NCBI GenBank assembly: GCA_033297075.1
Contig: MU858229.1
Location: 1-64,000 of the forward strand
Direction of reading: 5' to 3'
DNA from: Rhypophila decipiens
Lineage: Eukaryota; Ascomycota; Sordariomycetes; Sordariales; Naviculisporaceae
DNA: 64,000 nucleotides
A model generated the notes under the pieces. The model was given only the letters and a program-made list of their open reading frames with translations. It was not told the DNA's origin and ran no database searches. A program made the position numbers and the translations under genes. Positions 48,101-57,736 of the stretch are shown here, one piece after another (the first letter of the stretch is position 1; each line of letters starts with the position of its first letter).

Positions 48101-48823
48101 CAGCATCGTGCCTCGTATTCCTCCGATAGAACAATCGACAGCATTATCGCCGCTGGTTCCGGTTCTGCGGCAGACGACATTATTCCCATGCTGCAACAAT
48201 CTCGGCTGAGATCGTCGAGGCCGAGGCCGCACTCGCTTTTTATTCCACGACAGACGAGCCAAGAGAACGACGAAGAAGAAAAGGATAACAACAGCCTCGA
48301 AGAAGAAAATATCTTTGAGGAAGGAAGGAGACCTCGACCTGACCACCAGAGAAGAGTAGGAATACAAGATGACAGGTTGAATATTCGTAACAACGAGAGC
48401 AACCATATCCGATGGGTGCCGTCGTTCTCGACAGTGACCACCAGCTCATCGTCAGGAGATGGCAGACCGAGAGTGAGACCTATTAGCTGGCCCTCCTCTT
48501 CATATGGACCACCGGCACAGACACAGACGCCAACCCAGACCCATGGAAGGAGTCACAATCGCCCGTCGGCATCAACACCCGCGGCTATACCAGTCCCCGT
48601 GTCAATGCCACAGGAAGCAGAACAACAGGAGGAAAAGGAAGAAGAAGGACGGAATCCCACAAACACGAGGATGGGCCAACAACAGCAGCAAGACCAGCAA
48701 ATCCAACAAACAACAACAACAGAAACAGAAACAGAATGGGACACCCTCGAGCCACTGATGAGGGGACTGATGGAGACCTCGAGGTTGGATCTAGAACTAG
48801 GGAGGGATTTTTTGGATTCTTGA
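45104..48823 (+). CDS. Large disordered protein with one coiled coil, unknown function
   Basis: An intron-free frame of 1239 codons begins at ATG in a strong context (ACCACCATG). I do not recognise the family. Most of the protein is Ser/Gln/Pro/Arg-rich and likely disordered, with polyQ stretches near residues 35-47 and 1190-1200. One folded-looking segment, SHQALVYKYEALRETRDKEL and the following 40 residues (about 698-760), has heptad spacing and two adjacent Trp, and predicts a coiled coil. Several arginine-serine blocks (RPRTADP, RVQSVLSF, RSRLGSTDTIGSI) look like kinase or 14-3-3 sites. There is no membrane segment and no signal peptide. The absence of stops over 3.7 kb and a codon bias typical of the window support a real gene. 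It could be a scaffold at the cell cortex or septum, but that is guesswork. Confidence 0.82.
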   Translation: MSSSLFAGPGNDATLANRGEETTKASIMLGQQQDEQNQQQQPSAAEGSGGALGGGSSGIRIYIHSPTTTTSSGGSSGSRENQIQQYNKPKMFRKLSNSSSIISEIFKHPTDESAEERLRDKIRKANERDNENNHSCNNESRDLVEFLTTTAPPLPPTTTRQSRMSFSSLIPRGVVGFSSALTSAPIKAKGKSNRASLWAACKKWKAKIRDQSRNQKENRKENGHEPAGESAASEPNSFLLLPDSAVSGRTSGGHRHIAISIPIEEEQRGDERPSTGRTRARQSMNPSIRMDQVPRRVSSLAARRPKTASNLPEDAKPLLGGNQSHQDGLRPPSSQLEHARPRTADPLSGQRNTLDSFGSSDDSVSGQYPIRNHSYEYSSSIDIHESPEGLSVRGRHHWSLPAETSQPRQHEQGSQLDTSMVRNGNNSEAMLTSTPALHEYSPETSQKSHPPVVSRLRRVQSVLSFQGMGIALTTSDLTEERSMGQLSYREIINHHSSSPNHSSVSEDGQGQKLSTRSKSRGRPHNLRSLTINLPPPYRHGQDFVAPASAVGVVTKPLSNDSLRRLEEQSKVREPEPLRFSSIMTVADVKPSSSIESLQPENKTDDAFRAKEAPLTERPPLSAVFVPPQQYHHRPSIDEVLFPSPGWTPPYPDDDVSPSRNDTSTDATGEHRPAQTNLTTGTHAPREDNEHKIPRSPSHQALVYKYEALRETRDKELGLLVDRLEQLEHKNEWWLNSVVPMVDSMAKRLTRVYDDQSLPRLARERARIMRRDTGNSGGDVSNSESFDSFLPPIALPSPLQMPTTTEAQDQNLQPRGRKTFSDHQCQRLSLSHLEPESSLESFDSFSFNRHRSMPQQHRRVHSHPFTSIPRPPPTPLSAPPYPDSYMYTEESPEELGGDPGRAHRRSRLGSTDTIGSIYSNDSVPRINSQQDQEPDSPTATSSEAGHTYDFAFGHSMGLAVDRLPSRHGEKSLLNTIALPGGGASRSNSGHNSHSSTSPYSQHRASYSSDRTIDSIIAAGSGSAADDIIPMLQQSRLRSSRPRPHSLFIPRQTSQENDEEEKDNNSLEEENIFEEGRRPRPDHQRRVGIQDDRLNIRNNESNHIRWVPSFSTVTTSSSSGDGRPRVRPISWPSSSYGPPAQTQTPTQTHGRSHNRPSASTPAAIPVPVSMPQEAEQQEEKEEEGRNPTNTRMGQQQQQDQQIQQTTTTETETEWDTLEPLMRGLMETSRLDLELGRDFLDS

Positions 48824-49049
48824 TTAGAGATCTCGATTTGAATATGAGACTCGTCTTTTTTAGATTGCGGAGGAAGTAAAGACAGTATCTTCGGAAATGG
48901 ATGGATGGAGGGAATCTACCATCCCACAAACAAATTGATGGACTGGACGGACTAGACGACGGAAGAAAATAAAACAAAACAAAACACAGACGAACATATA
49001 AGCACCACCAGGAGAAAAACATACCGGTAAAATTACATGCAGCATGCAG

Positions 49050-49052
<3 letters not shown>

Positions 49053-49110
<58 letters not shown>
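49053..49110. repeat. (CA)n microsatellite
   Basis: About 29 uninterrupted CA units lie 230 bases past the stop codon of the preceding gene. It is followed by T-rich DNA with repeats of the TTTTTCTTAT type. Confidence 0.95.
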
Positions 49111-49111
<1 letters not shown>

Positions 49112-49317
49112 GATATCTCCTTTGTTGTCTTTTTTCTTATTTTTTCTTATTTTTCTTTATTTTTCTTTGTAACCTCGATGAAAGATGGCAGGTCGTTTCA
49201 GATTTAGCTATAGTCTTTTTACTTCAATGTTGCTTTACGAGTACCTAGCCTTGCTTTATTTTTTGTTGCTTTTGAAAATAAAATGCAAGAATAGCAAGCT
49301 ACATACCTTGAACTACC

Positions 49318-49556
49318 TAGCTGAATAAATGCCCCTCCACTGGCTAGAATAGATTCATTTATTCCCTGGCTGGACTTGAATAAATGGTCCCTAGCTGGCC
49401 AAAATAAATACTTACCTTGACTGGGTAGAATAAATGCCTTGGCTCTCTGGAATAAATACCTTGGGCCCGGCTACAACACATATGTCCTAGATGGCTAGAA
49501 TAAAACTGATACGTACCTGGACTGCGGTAGAATATATATCCTGACTGACTGGCTGA
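49318..49556. repeat. Degenerate tandem array of about 25-bp units
   Basis: About nine to ten diverged units share a core like GGCTAGAATAAATRCC, separated by variable CCTTGG/CCTGACT spacers. Clear copies begin near 49340, 49382, 49425, 49449 and 49492. Unit length varies from 22 to 30 bases, so this is an old array and not a fresh microsatellite. Confidence 0.65.
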
Positions 49557-50295
49557 AAAGTCAAAGTCAAAATGGTGCCTCTCTGTAATGAAAGTATGGG
49601 TGGGGGTGTCCCATTTATCAAGCCCCTTCAGTAAGCATACAAATCATACAAGGCGTCACACACAGCACAAACGACCACAAAGATACATATAAACACCTGT
49701 ACTCTCTTGCATCTATATGGTATGGTATGCTATGTGCTAGGCAGAGATAAGACAGGAGGTGATAAATGAGGACCACAAGAAAGGAAGAAGAAGAAAAGGA
49801 AAACCAAAATAGTCATGTATGTACACAAAACGAAACCATCCAGTCAGTCATCCTAAAAACGTAAACAGAGCAGGAAAGGTGTAGGTAGCCAATATTGCTG
49901 TTTCGAGATCGAACAGACAAACAAACACGAGAAATTTTGTAGGTGGGTATCTCAATAGGTGTAGAGTGGTGACGAGATACGAAAGAGAGTCCAGGCCAGG
50001 TGGTGATGGGGACCGATATCTGAAGCTATCCAAAATTGCTGCGCGCAAGTACCGAACAACCATGCTGTTTTCCGTTGACTTATACATCTCCGCAACATCT
50101 GCCTGAAGGTCGGTCCACAGCGAGAGATTGAGCAACATGTCATGGCGGTTCGAGACGAGGCGGTGTGTTTGGCCCAAATCCTCCCCTATCTTCAGCATGC
50201 CCCAAATGTCGCGCGCGATTAGGTCATCGAGAATTCCAGCCTAAGTCGCCCAACGGGCCCTCCAAAAACGCAAAGAATCGGTTCGTTATCGACAC

Positions 50296-51125
50296 TTAAA
50301 AGCGACCGAGCTGCGATTTGCTGTCGATATGCCGGAATCGTTCTCGCTCCTTGCGCTCCTTCAACAGACATGCGGTGGCGATAATGAACACCGCGTCGAT
50401 CCCAACCATGCCGAACATGGCCGTAAAGATGTTGTCGATGAATACGTTGGCGAAGGCCGTGATGGGTGCAGCACAGCCGCGCATCAGGGCGGCGGCGGCC
50501 GGGCTGGGGCACACGGCGGAATCTCGTTCAAAGGCAAGACCGGGCATTCCCGGCCCCCCGGTGCTGTTGAAGTAGCCACAGCAGTTGAACTGTACGTGCA
50601 AAAGAGTTTGGTTAGGAGACAGACTAGACATGAATGACAAGTATATGGGGAGAGAAGGGCGACTCACGGTGGTCTGCATCAAGATCTTGACTGGTACGGA
50701 TTGCGCGGCGTAGATGGGCGCGAAATCCTCCCTCGTCTTGAGGGTGAGGATCCAGAGATATAAGCCAACAATAAGGCTGAACACGGCACATACGGTTGTC
50801 ATATACCCTCCTAGCTTGAGCCATATCCTCGCAGGCGTGATGATACCAGGAAGCGTAACCACGAAAGTGAGAAACACCAGGACGGCATTTGCGATGCCCG
50901 CTATAGACCTTGTTAGCTGGAGACCAGAAAATCCTACAGCAATCGATCCAACACACCTGTCAGAGGGAACCTCTGGTAGAGCAAGTTCCTCGCCGCCTGC
51001 CTTCCATTTTCTGGGATCTCATCTTGTATGTTCTGGACAATGACCGAAAAGGCCAACATGAAGATGCCCATCAGCACGAAGAGCCCATCGCAAATCCCAT
51101 ACGCCAAAAGGACCTTGTTCGCCAT
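50296..51125 (-). CDS. pls1: Tetraspanin PLS1
   Basis: Four-pass membrane protein of the fungal PLS1 tetraspanin group. Exons on the minus strand are 51125-50957, 50900-50668 and 50589-50296; introns are 56 and 78 nt and the product is 231 aa (other PLS1 proteins are about 225). Four hydrophobic segments are clear: residues about 6-29, 58-80, 88-110 and 180-208. The large extracellular loop begins with the hallmark FNCCGYFNST and contains two further Cys (VCPSP and RGCAAP), enough for the two disulfides of the family. The tail LLKERKERERFRHID is strongly conserved. In Magnaporthe, Botrytis and Podospora, PLS1 acts with the NADPH oxidase Nox2 in penetration-peg or ascospore germination. Here the gene stands alone, with a long upstream gap. 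Confidence 0.92.
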
Positions 51126-54100
51126 CGTGAAGCTGTATTCGTCGCTAGTCGCAGCCTATGTTTGGACGAAATAACAAGCCTCTCAAGGACTCGGCTGCTT
51201 GTTGAGTATCTTCCTCCTAGACGGCCAATTTCTTTTTTCCCTTTGCGTCTGGATTGCCCAATATATTCAAGTGACGTCCGGCGTCTCGTGTCGTTTCCTC
51301 CCTCCTCGTATTGTTCGTGTGAAAAGTTGTTGTAATGAGCGTGAAATAAAATATCGGCGAGATCGACCTGCAATTCCCAGCACCGTGATATCGAATCGAA
51401 GGTTGAATTATTAGAAGTTGTTGATCAAGACATTGAGTTCGCAACCAAAGTCAAGATGTCCGAAACGAGAGAAGAGTCGGATGGACTCCGATGGAGTAGT
51501 GGGAGGGGGTAAAGAGAGACTTCGAGCACACTGGTCAGGGTAGGAAACAGAACGACAGCGTCACAGACACAGGCAACCTAGTTGCGCTACTCCGTATACT
51601 AGGAATACCCTCCAGGAAATGGAAGTACCAAGCAGTCCGAAGTGTGAGGAAAAGGGGGAGAAGGAAAGGTTGAGAGGAAAATGAGTGGATGGACTGGAGA
51701 AGAGAAGAGACGGTCTCGTCCGTGATACCAAAAATGGGTGCACGAAGTGGGTGCATCAAGGCCAAGCAAATCTCTCCGAGGTTCAAGGCTTGTCCTGTTT
51801 TGCCTGTTTGAGGGCACAACAGTGAGAGAACTTGAGGCAAAGGCTGTGAAATGACTTCATTCCCCACAGCTGCCGCCGCGCAATTGACAGGCCAATGTCT
51901 CGATTTCATCCTCTGTTGGCCGCTGGCCAGCGTTTTGGCAAGTGATGCTGAGCAGTGTTTTGGGATTCAAGATCTTCAGTCCCTGACAGGAGCAGTTTCA
52001 GATGTGTTCGGGAGTGACTTCTTGGCTCAGTGCACCGACCAATGGGCGCCACCGTCCCGCCAGTCAACCGGTCTGGGCCAATCAGACGCCGCATTTGCGG
52101 CCAGACCTTGTGGAGCTCTCCCAGGAAGTCGAACGACTCATTTAAAAAAGACAGAAAGGGTCAAACCCCATCTGATGCTTCACCAGATCACCCAGATCCC
52201 GATGGGAGGAAAGTGGTGGCATGTCGTGCAGCAACCAATCCATCTTGGGCGATTTTGGCTCATTCTCAACGTCGATTGGTCAGGTCCGTTTGAACTCCAA
52301 AAAGTTCTTTTGATTTCAACCACATGTTTCGCTCATGGAGGGCAACGAGACAACAGTCGCTCGAGACGAATGTCGTAGGCGGTTAACAGAGCGGCAACCA
52401 AGCCAAACAGTGCACAGATATCGACCAGTGCTCGTGGTCCCGTGCAACAGGTACTTGTGACGGGTGTCGATGTTTGATGCTAAAGGCAATATCCCCTATT
52501 GTATGATTGACTATACTCGCCTTCAATGGAGGAGCCATCTTCGCAAAGAAGGCTAGGGTGATATACTGCTCTCAACACTAATAAAACAAAGCAAAACGCT
52601 CAGCCCTATTCGTAGGGGGAGGCTATTATAGTATCTATAAAACGTCCTCGTACCAGTAACAAGACTAGTCAACAAGTGATATATCACATCTTCACATGTC
52701 CGATGCTCACGGAGAGTGCACTATAACGTCTTCTTCATTCTCGAAAGCCGGTAAACAATGCCTGACGTGTCTGCGCGTGGGTTGGAACAGTCGAGTCGAT
52801 AAAGACCTTGAGTGGCATTTTCCATGAACTACCAAGATGTATTCAAGAAGCCCAGCTGAGGCAGTGAGGCGAGGTGTTCTTGGACACGGATGCCAACATA
52901 ATGTAGTAATATGTCCCATAAGCCGAGAGTAAACGAAAACGGCTCGTTGTACGAGACACTGACTGCTAGGATCGGGTATTGGTGAAGTTGTCATCTGCTC
53001 TGGCTCGATAGTCGCCTCTCCTCCGATCTCCGATGTGTAAAGGTTGGACGGGCCGACAGCAGATACCGATGCTGCTTCCGGCTAGCCCTCTTCCTTTGTG
53101 CAGTGCTGTCAGCCCTGATGACAGTTCGCGCCTCACTTGTCTCACTCGATGTCGATGCCTTTCAAGGTCAGCAAAGGCTGACAGACGCCTTGCACATTGC
53201 ACACCGCAACAAATGTGCCAGAGTGGCGTTAAAACATGGTCTTGCAGATTTAGCCAAGAGACAAGGAGCCGGAAGCTTAGTCAGGCCTTTTCCCAGGATC
53301 CAACGAATGTGCAGTGTGAGACCCCGCTCCACCCACTGGAACGAACCTACGGGCGCCAGCATAGAGGCTGGCGAATCAGAGAAGGGCTTACTTCCGTAAG
53401 AAGAAGCTGTTGATCTTCCCTCTCTTCCGGCAATCCGCTTGTCCCTTTTCGACCAACCTTTAAAGTTTCCGAATTCGGCTCCTTTTATATCGATTTGACC
53501 TCAACCAGCTCCTAATAATTGCAGCTCATTACTCTTGCACGAAGACTTTAAAGAGCTATTGGAGCAATAAAAAGAGAAACCATATTAACCCCATGCAACA
53601 AGAGTTTAAGCGAGGATCGATCAGACAAAAAATTTGTCAAGGGGAAGTGTGACCTGTGACCCCAGGTTCTCCCACACCCTCAAAAGCCTACACCGCGCTT
53701 TTCCTATCTGAGGAAGGACAGAGTTCGTTACCCGACCCACCTATTGTTACTTTTACGAAAAAAGGAAAGAAACAGAAGACACAAGGAAGATTGAAGAGGC
53801 TGGTGAGTGCCGTTTCCATTCGTTTCCTCTCTGCGACGCTGCCACGCGCTTGACTCCTACCCATTCCTCTCATCCTGGCATTCCTTGTTTCTTTTCGCTC
53901 CGGGTATTCAGCCCAATCTTCATCGAGGTGGTTTCTTCTCAGCCTCGAATCGTCATGTTTGGACAGTTGATCCTGTCTCTCTCTGCCCCAAATGGAAGCC
54001 AGATCGCGCCATCATCAAAACTTCCCCGTTGCCCGTCCTGCTAGCCCGCAAATCCTCCTCACACGCAATCACACACTATCGTCCACCCCCGCTTTCATAC

Positions 54101-56911
54101 CCCTGCGAGCTGCGAGTCTTCACCAATCTTCAACGTGAACTCGACAAGGCACGAGCAGCCATCTGCCTCCACCCCAGTCCCATAACCAAGAGGGTGGGGC
54201 AGGAAACGCGGCACAGTGGGATCAGCTCCACAGCAGAGCGGCCCAGCTTCCCCCTAGCGCGTTACGTTTATCATTCATTCCCCTATCCGTATCTTGAATC
54301 TCTCCAGTTCGGTGTCCGACAGCCTGTCCTCCACCCGACCTTGAGACCGGAGAGCGGCGTGCGTCGTGGTCATTATCAGCAGATTCGGAATTTTGACATC
54401 TTCCGGCCAGTATCTCGCCCCGTTTATGTATGCCAAAAGTCCTGAAGAATGTATCTGCGTGTGCCAATCAGATGAGGACACAGTGCGCTGGTTGGTGTTT
54501 TTACTATGATCGATACCTGGCATTATACCATGCTTGGCAAGTTCAGCTGGCCCTTCTTTGCAGCCGTGTGCTCACAACGTTTTGACAGCGTGGGGCATAA
54601 CTAATTTCGTTTGATTATCGATCCGAGGGACTGGAATACCACAGTCACCTCGAATTATCCTCAGTTCTAATTTCGTCGCGCACAGCTGTGAGCCTGTGTT
54701 CTTGATCCCAGGCAATAGCACAGAGTTCTGCCCAGGAGCGGGAAGGATAGCATTACATTATTATTCCACGAAAATCATCGGCCCCAGAACTGTCAAGGGG
54801 GGCAGATGGAGGATCGATATTCAATAGTTTCTTTTTTCCATCCTCCCCCACCTGCATCTCTCTGATGAGGGTGAGATGCGTGAGACGCTGGGGGACTGGC
54901 CTCTCATTGGACAAGAACTCACCAAGTGGTCCTGGGGAGCCGTCGATTCCCCTGTGCTGTACACTGCTGCCTGCATCTTTGGGAAGGGTCGAGAGGTTCA
55001 AGGGCCGTACAGAGCAGACGTGCTGGCAGGAACGACGGGCTGCAATTTCTCATCCTCGGCGGACAACCTGCCCATGCATATTTGTGCAGCCATTGAGATT
55101 GGTATCCTAGATGCAAGTGCCCTGCCGGAAGCCTTACGCGTGTAAAATAACTGCCCCTCACTTATGGGGTCTTGTTATTTCCTTCGATCTCTTTAACCAT
55201 GAAGTTATGGTTCATCCCAGTCATCTCGAGAGGAGCTGGAAACAGCACATCCGAATGCGGTTTAGGCCACAGGGCTCCACAAACTCAGCGGTGTCGCCTG
55301 GCTCTGTGTGTCCAGACCATGTTACCAACTACTGTCACTCGCACTGGGCGCTTCAAGATCAAGGCTCCTGCCCCACGTCGCGTCGAAATCCCTGACATCG
55401 ATTGGCCCGCTGCTCTCCACCGGCACAGTGTCCTTCTTCTCTGCTTTGACCCAACTCCATACCCGTTCATCCCGCACTGTATCCATAACACTGTGTACTT
55501 TTGATGCGTTGAAAATGCTGGAATTGGAGGAATTTTGCTGATTCTGCACACTAAAACGGAATTCCCAGCGGACAAGCGAGCAAATTATTTTTTGCGGAGC
55601 TGAGTGAATGAAGTACCAGTTTGCAACTTTGCAAGCAAGAAGCAACATTGGACGACGGAGAATAGGTACGTACAGTGCAGTGTCACCTGACAGCTCAGCG
55701 GAGAGGTTCGTCGTGACTGCTTTTGGGTAGGCTGACAGTTAAACTCCACTATACCGCGTATAAGCTTCAGGGGACAAAAGGAGAACGTTGAAGTTAGTCC
55801 ATTCAAGGAAAGGACGAATTACCCAAGACATGCATTCCAAACATCGCTTCGATAGGGGACCTGAATTTTGACCGTGCGCATCCAGCAACAGCACGCTGCC
55901 AATGCATGTCAAAATGACAGCCGCTAAAGCTCGCTTGTCCTACTGATTCTAATGAGAAGCTATTGCTGAAGAATAGAGAAAAAAGAAAGGTGCGCGAATG
56001 GTGTTGGGACCTGAGCTGCAGGTCTTGCAGATTGTTCCCATGCTGCCCATGGTAGCGGCTTCTCAGCGGTGGCTGCTCGGTGGGCTTGGTGTGGGCCGCA
56101 CCCGCCATGGGTGTTGAACCTCCCACTCCACCTCGGCAGGGCTCCAGGACCACTGATGGGTCCGCGCCAGTGCGCTAAAAAAGCACCAACCCCCCCTGGG
56201 TCCTTCTTCCCTGCAGTGCAGACTGAAAGAAAGTCCCAGTCTCCAGAGAGAAAGGCCGCCACACCCCCCCCCCGCCTTCGGTTTTTTTTTTTAAACTTGA
56301 CTGGTCCCGGTCGCGGCCGCAGTCTGTGTGCCACCGCCCTCGCTATCCTCTTTTCAATTATTCCGTTGTCACCAAACCAATTCAGTCAAGTGCTCCCGCT
56401 GACTGCCACATCTTATTTCTCGACAGGGGAATATCAAAACCAAAAAGGAATCTCTGCAAATTCATTTCCAGACGCAGCCTGCCACTTTGGTTTCCTAGAA
56501 CCTGAAAGCCCTTTCAGTCCAATCTCTTCGTCTGCACACCCGCAACGGCAACAGCTCCACGATTCAATCTGCCCTCCTCCCGCCTTTCAATCCAGACGGT
56601 GTGTGTTGCACTGTTGGTTTGCCGTTACGTCCAATCCCACCAGCACCAGCGGAGCAAGTCACCCAGTGCATAGGCGGAAATACCAAGGCCACCCCGGGGT
56701 CAAACACATTAACAATTAAAACGTGATTCTTCGCTTCCTTCCGCTGGGCACACCAGACTCGATACAGTGCAGCGCCCCAACCAGGTTTCTGCGACAAAAG
56801 ACGACTCTCCGCCCAACAGCCAGATCAAGTCTAGGCCATCGGCACAACGCCCTTTTGAGCTTTCTCCACCAACAACTCCCTTTTGGACATTTCGTGATAC
56901 CCTGACCCAAA
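51126..56911. other. Long gene-poor region between divergent pls1 and mcm1
   Basis: This is 5.8 kb with no supportable protein gene. The longest open frames (175 codons at 51851, 212 codons at 53807) show neither domain, bias nor splice partners. A C10 run at 56264-56273 followed by T11 at 56282-56292 lies about 620 bases before the mcm1 start and probably belongs to its promoter or leader. TCCGTAT/TCCGTAC-like words recur at lower density than in the 17-18.5 kb region. I found no tRNA. Confidence 0.5.
56264..56292. repeat. C-run/T-run pair upstream of mcm1
   Basis: Ten C are followed after eight bases by eleven T, about 620 bases before the mcm1 start codon. Pyrimidine tracts of this kind are common in fungal promoters near the transcription start. 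Run lengths may carry sequencing error. Confidence 0.6.
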
Positions 56912-57736
56912 ATGGCCGACCAACACGACCAAACCTCGCCCACCGAGCTGGACGATTCGCATTCAGTTGGCAATGGCAATTCCGTCGCCGAGAGTCGAGG
57001 TATCAAGCGCGCCCGCCCTAGCACCGCGGACGACGATGATGACGATGACGAGAAGGGCGGGCGTGAACGTCGCAAGATTGAGATCAAGTTCATCAGCGAC
57101 AAATCGCGTCGGCACATCACCTTTTCTAAGCGCAAGGCCGGAATCATGAAAAAGGTGCGTCGCGCTATGCAGTTCATGTTGTGCATCTGTCAAGGCGCCC
57201 GTCAAGACGTGTCTGATGGATGTCGATCAAGTCGAGCTGCTAAAGACTAACACGAACCTTATTCTGTTTAGGCCTACGAGCTATCCGTCTTGACAGGTAC
57301 CCAGGTTCTCCTTCTTGTAGTCTCGGAGACCGGGTTAGTCTACACATTCACGACGCCAAAACTACAACCTCTCGTCACCAAGGCAGAGGGCAAGAATTTG
57401 ATCCAGGTACGACCGAGTTCGTGGAAAGCATCGTGCTGCCAATTGCTAACATTTACGTAGGCGTGTTTGAACGCCCCCGAACCTACATCAGGCAATGAGA
57501 ACGGTGTTGATGACCCTAATGCTGTTGACTCACCGGAAGAACCCCCTAACGCGCACCTTCCCCCCCAAGCCAACAGGACGATACCACAAGGCCACATGCA
57601 GCCTTCATACATGCCAGTCGGCGGGGGGATGGATCCCAACCAAGCCCTTGCCTACGGTGGTTATGGTGTACCCGGAGGGGGCAACAGATACATGCCGCAG
57701 TCGGGCCTGCAACAACACACGGGGCATCAGTCGTAA
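56912..57736 (+). CDS. mcm1: MADS-box transcription factor Mcm1
   Basis: SRF-type MADS factor that works with mating-type and other partner proteins at P-box promoters. Exons are 56912-57154, 57272-57406 and 57461-57736, with introns of 117 and 54 nt; all joins are phase 0 and the product is 217 aa. The N terminus is acidic (seven Asp in a row near 40-46). The MADS domain spans about residues 53-110: RRKIEIKFISDKSRRHITFS, KRKAGIMKK, AYELSVLTGTQVLLLVVSE and GLVYTFTTPKL. Intron 1 cuts exactly between KK and AYELS. The C-terminal third is Pro/Gly/Gln-rich and ends with a short GGYGVPGGGN segment. The match to Sordariomycete Mcm1 is clear across the whole domain. The gene lies alone between two long non-coding stretches. 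Confidence 0.95.

Larger units (their letters stand above)
48824..50295. other. Convergent intergenic region with CA microsatellite and tandem array
   Basis: This holds the 3' ends of the disordered-protein gene and pls1. It contains a long (CA)n run at 49053-49110 and a degenerate array of about 25-bp units at 49318-49556. No gene is supported; minus-strand frames here are made of the CA run read as Cys-Val. Confidence 0.65.

Noticed and set aside
48860..49111. Minus-strand frame made of Cys-Val repeats
   Set aside because: It is only the CA microsatellite read in frame.
51851..52378. Plus-strand open frame of 175 codons
   Set aside because: No domain, no codon bias like the real genes and overlap with minus-strand frames of similar length. 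Treated as chance.
53807..54445. Plus-strand open frame of 212 codons
   Set aside because: Pro/Ser/Phe-rich translation with no domain or plausible splice partners, lying in a gene-poor region.
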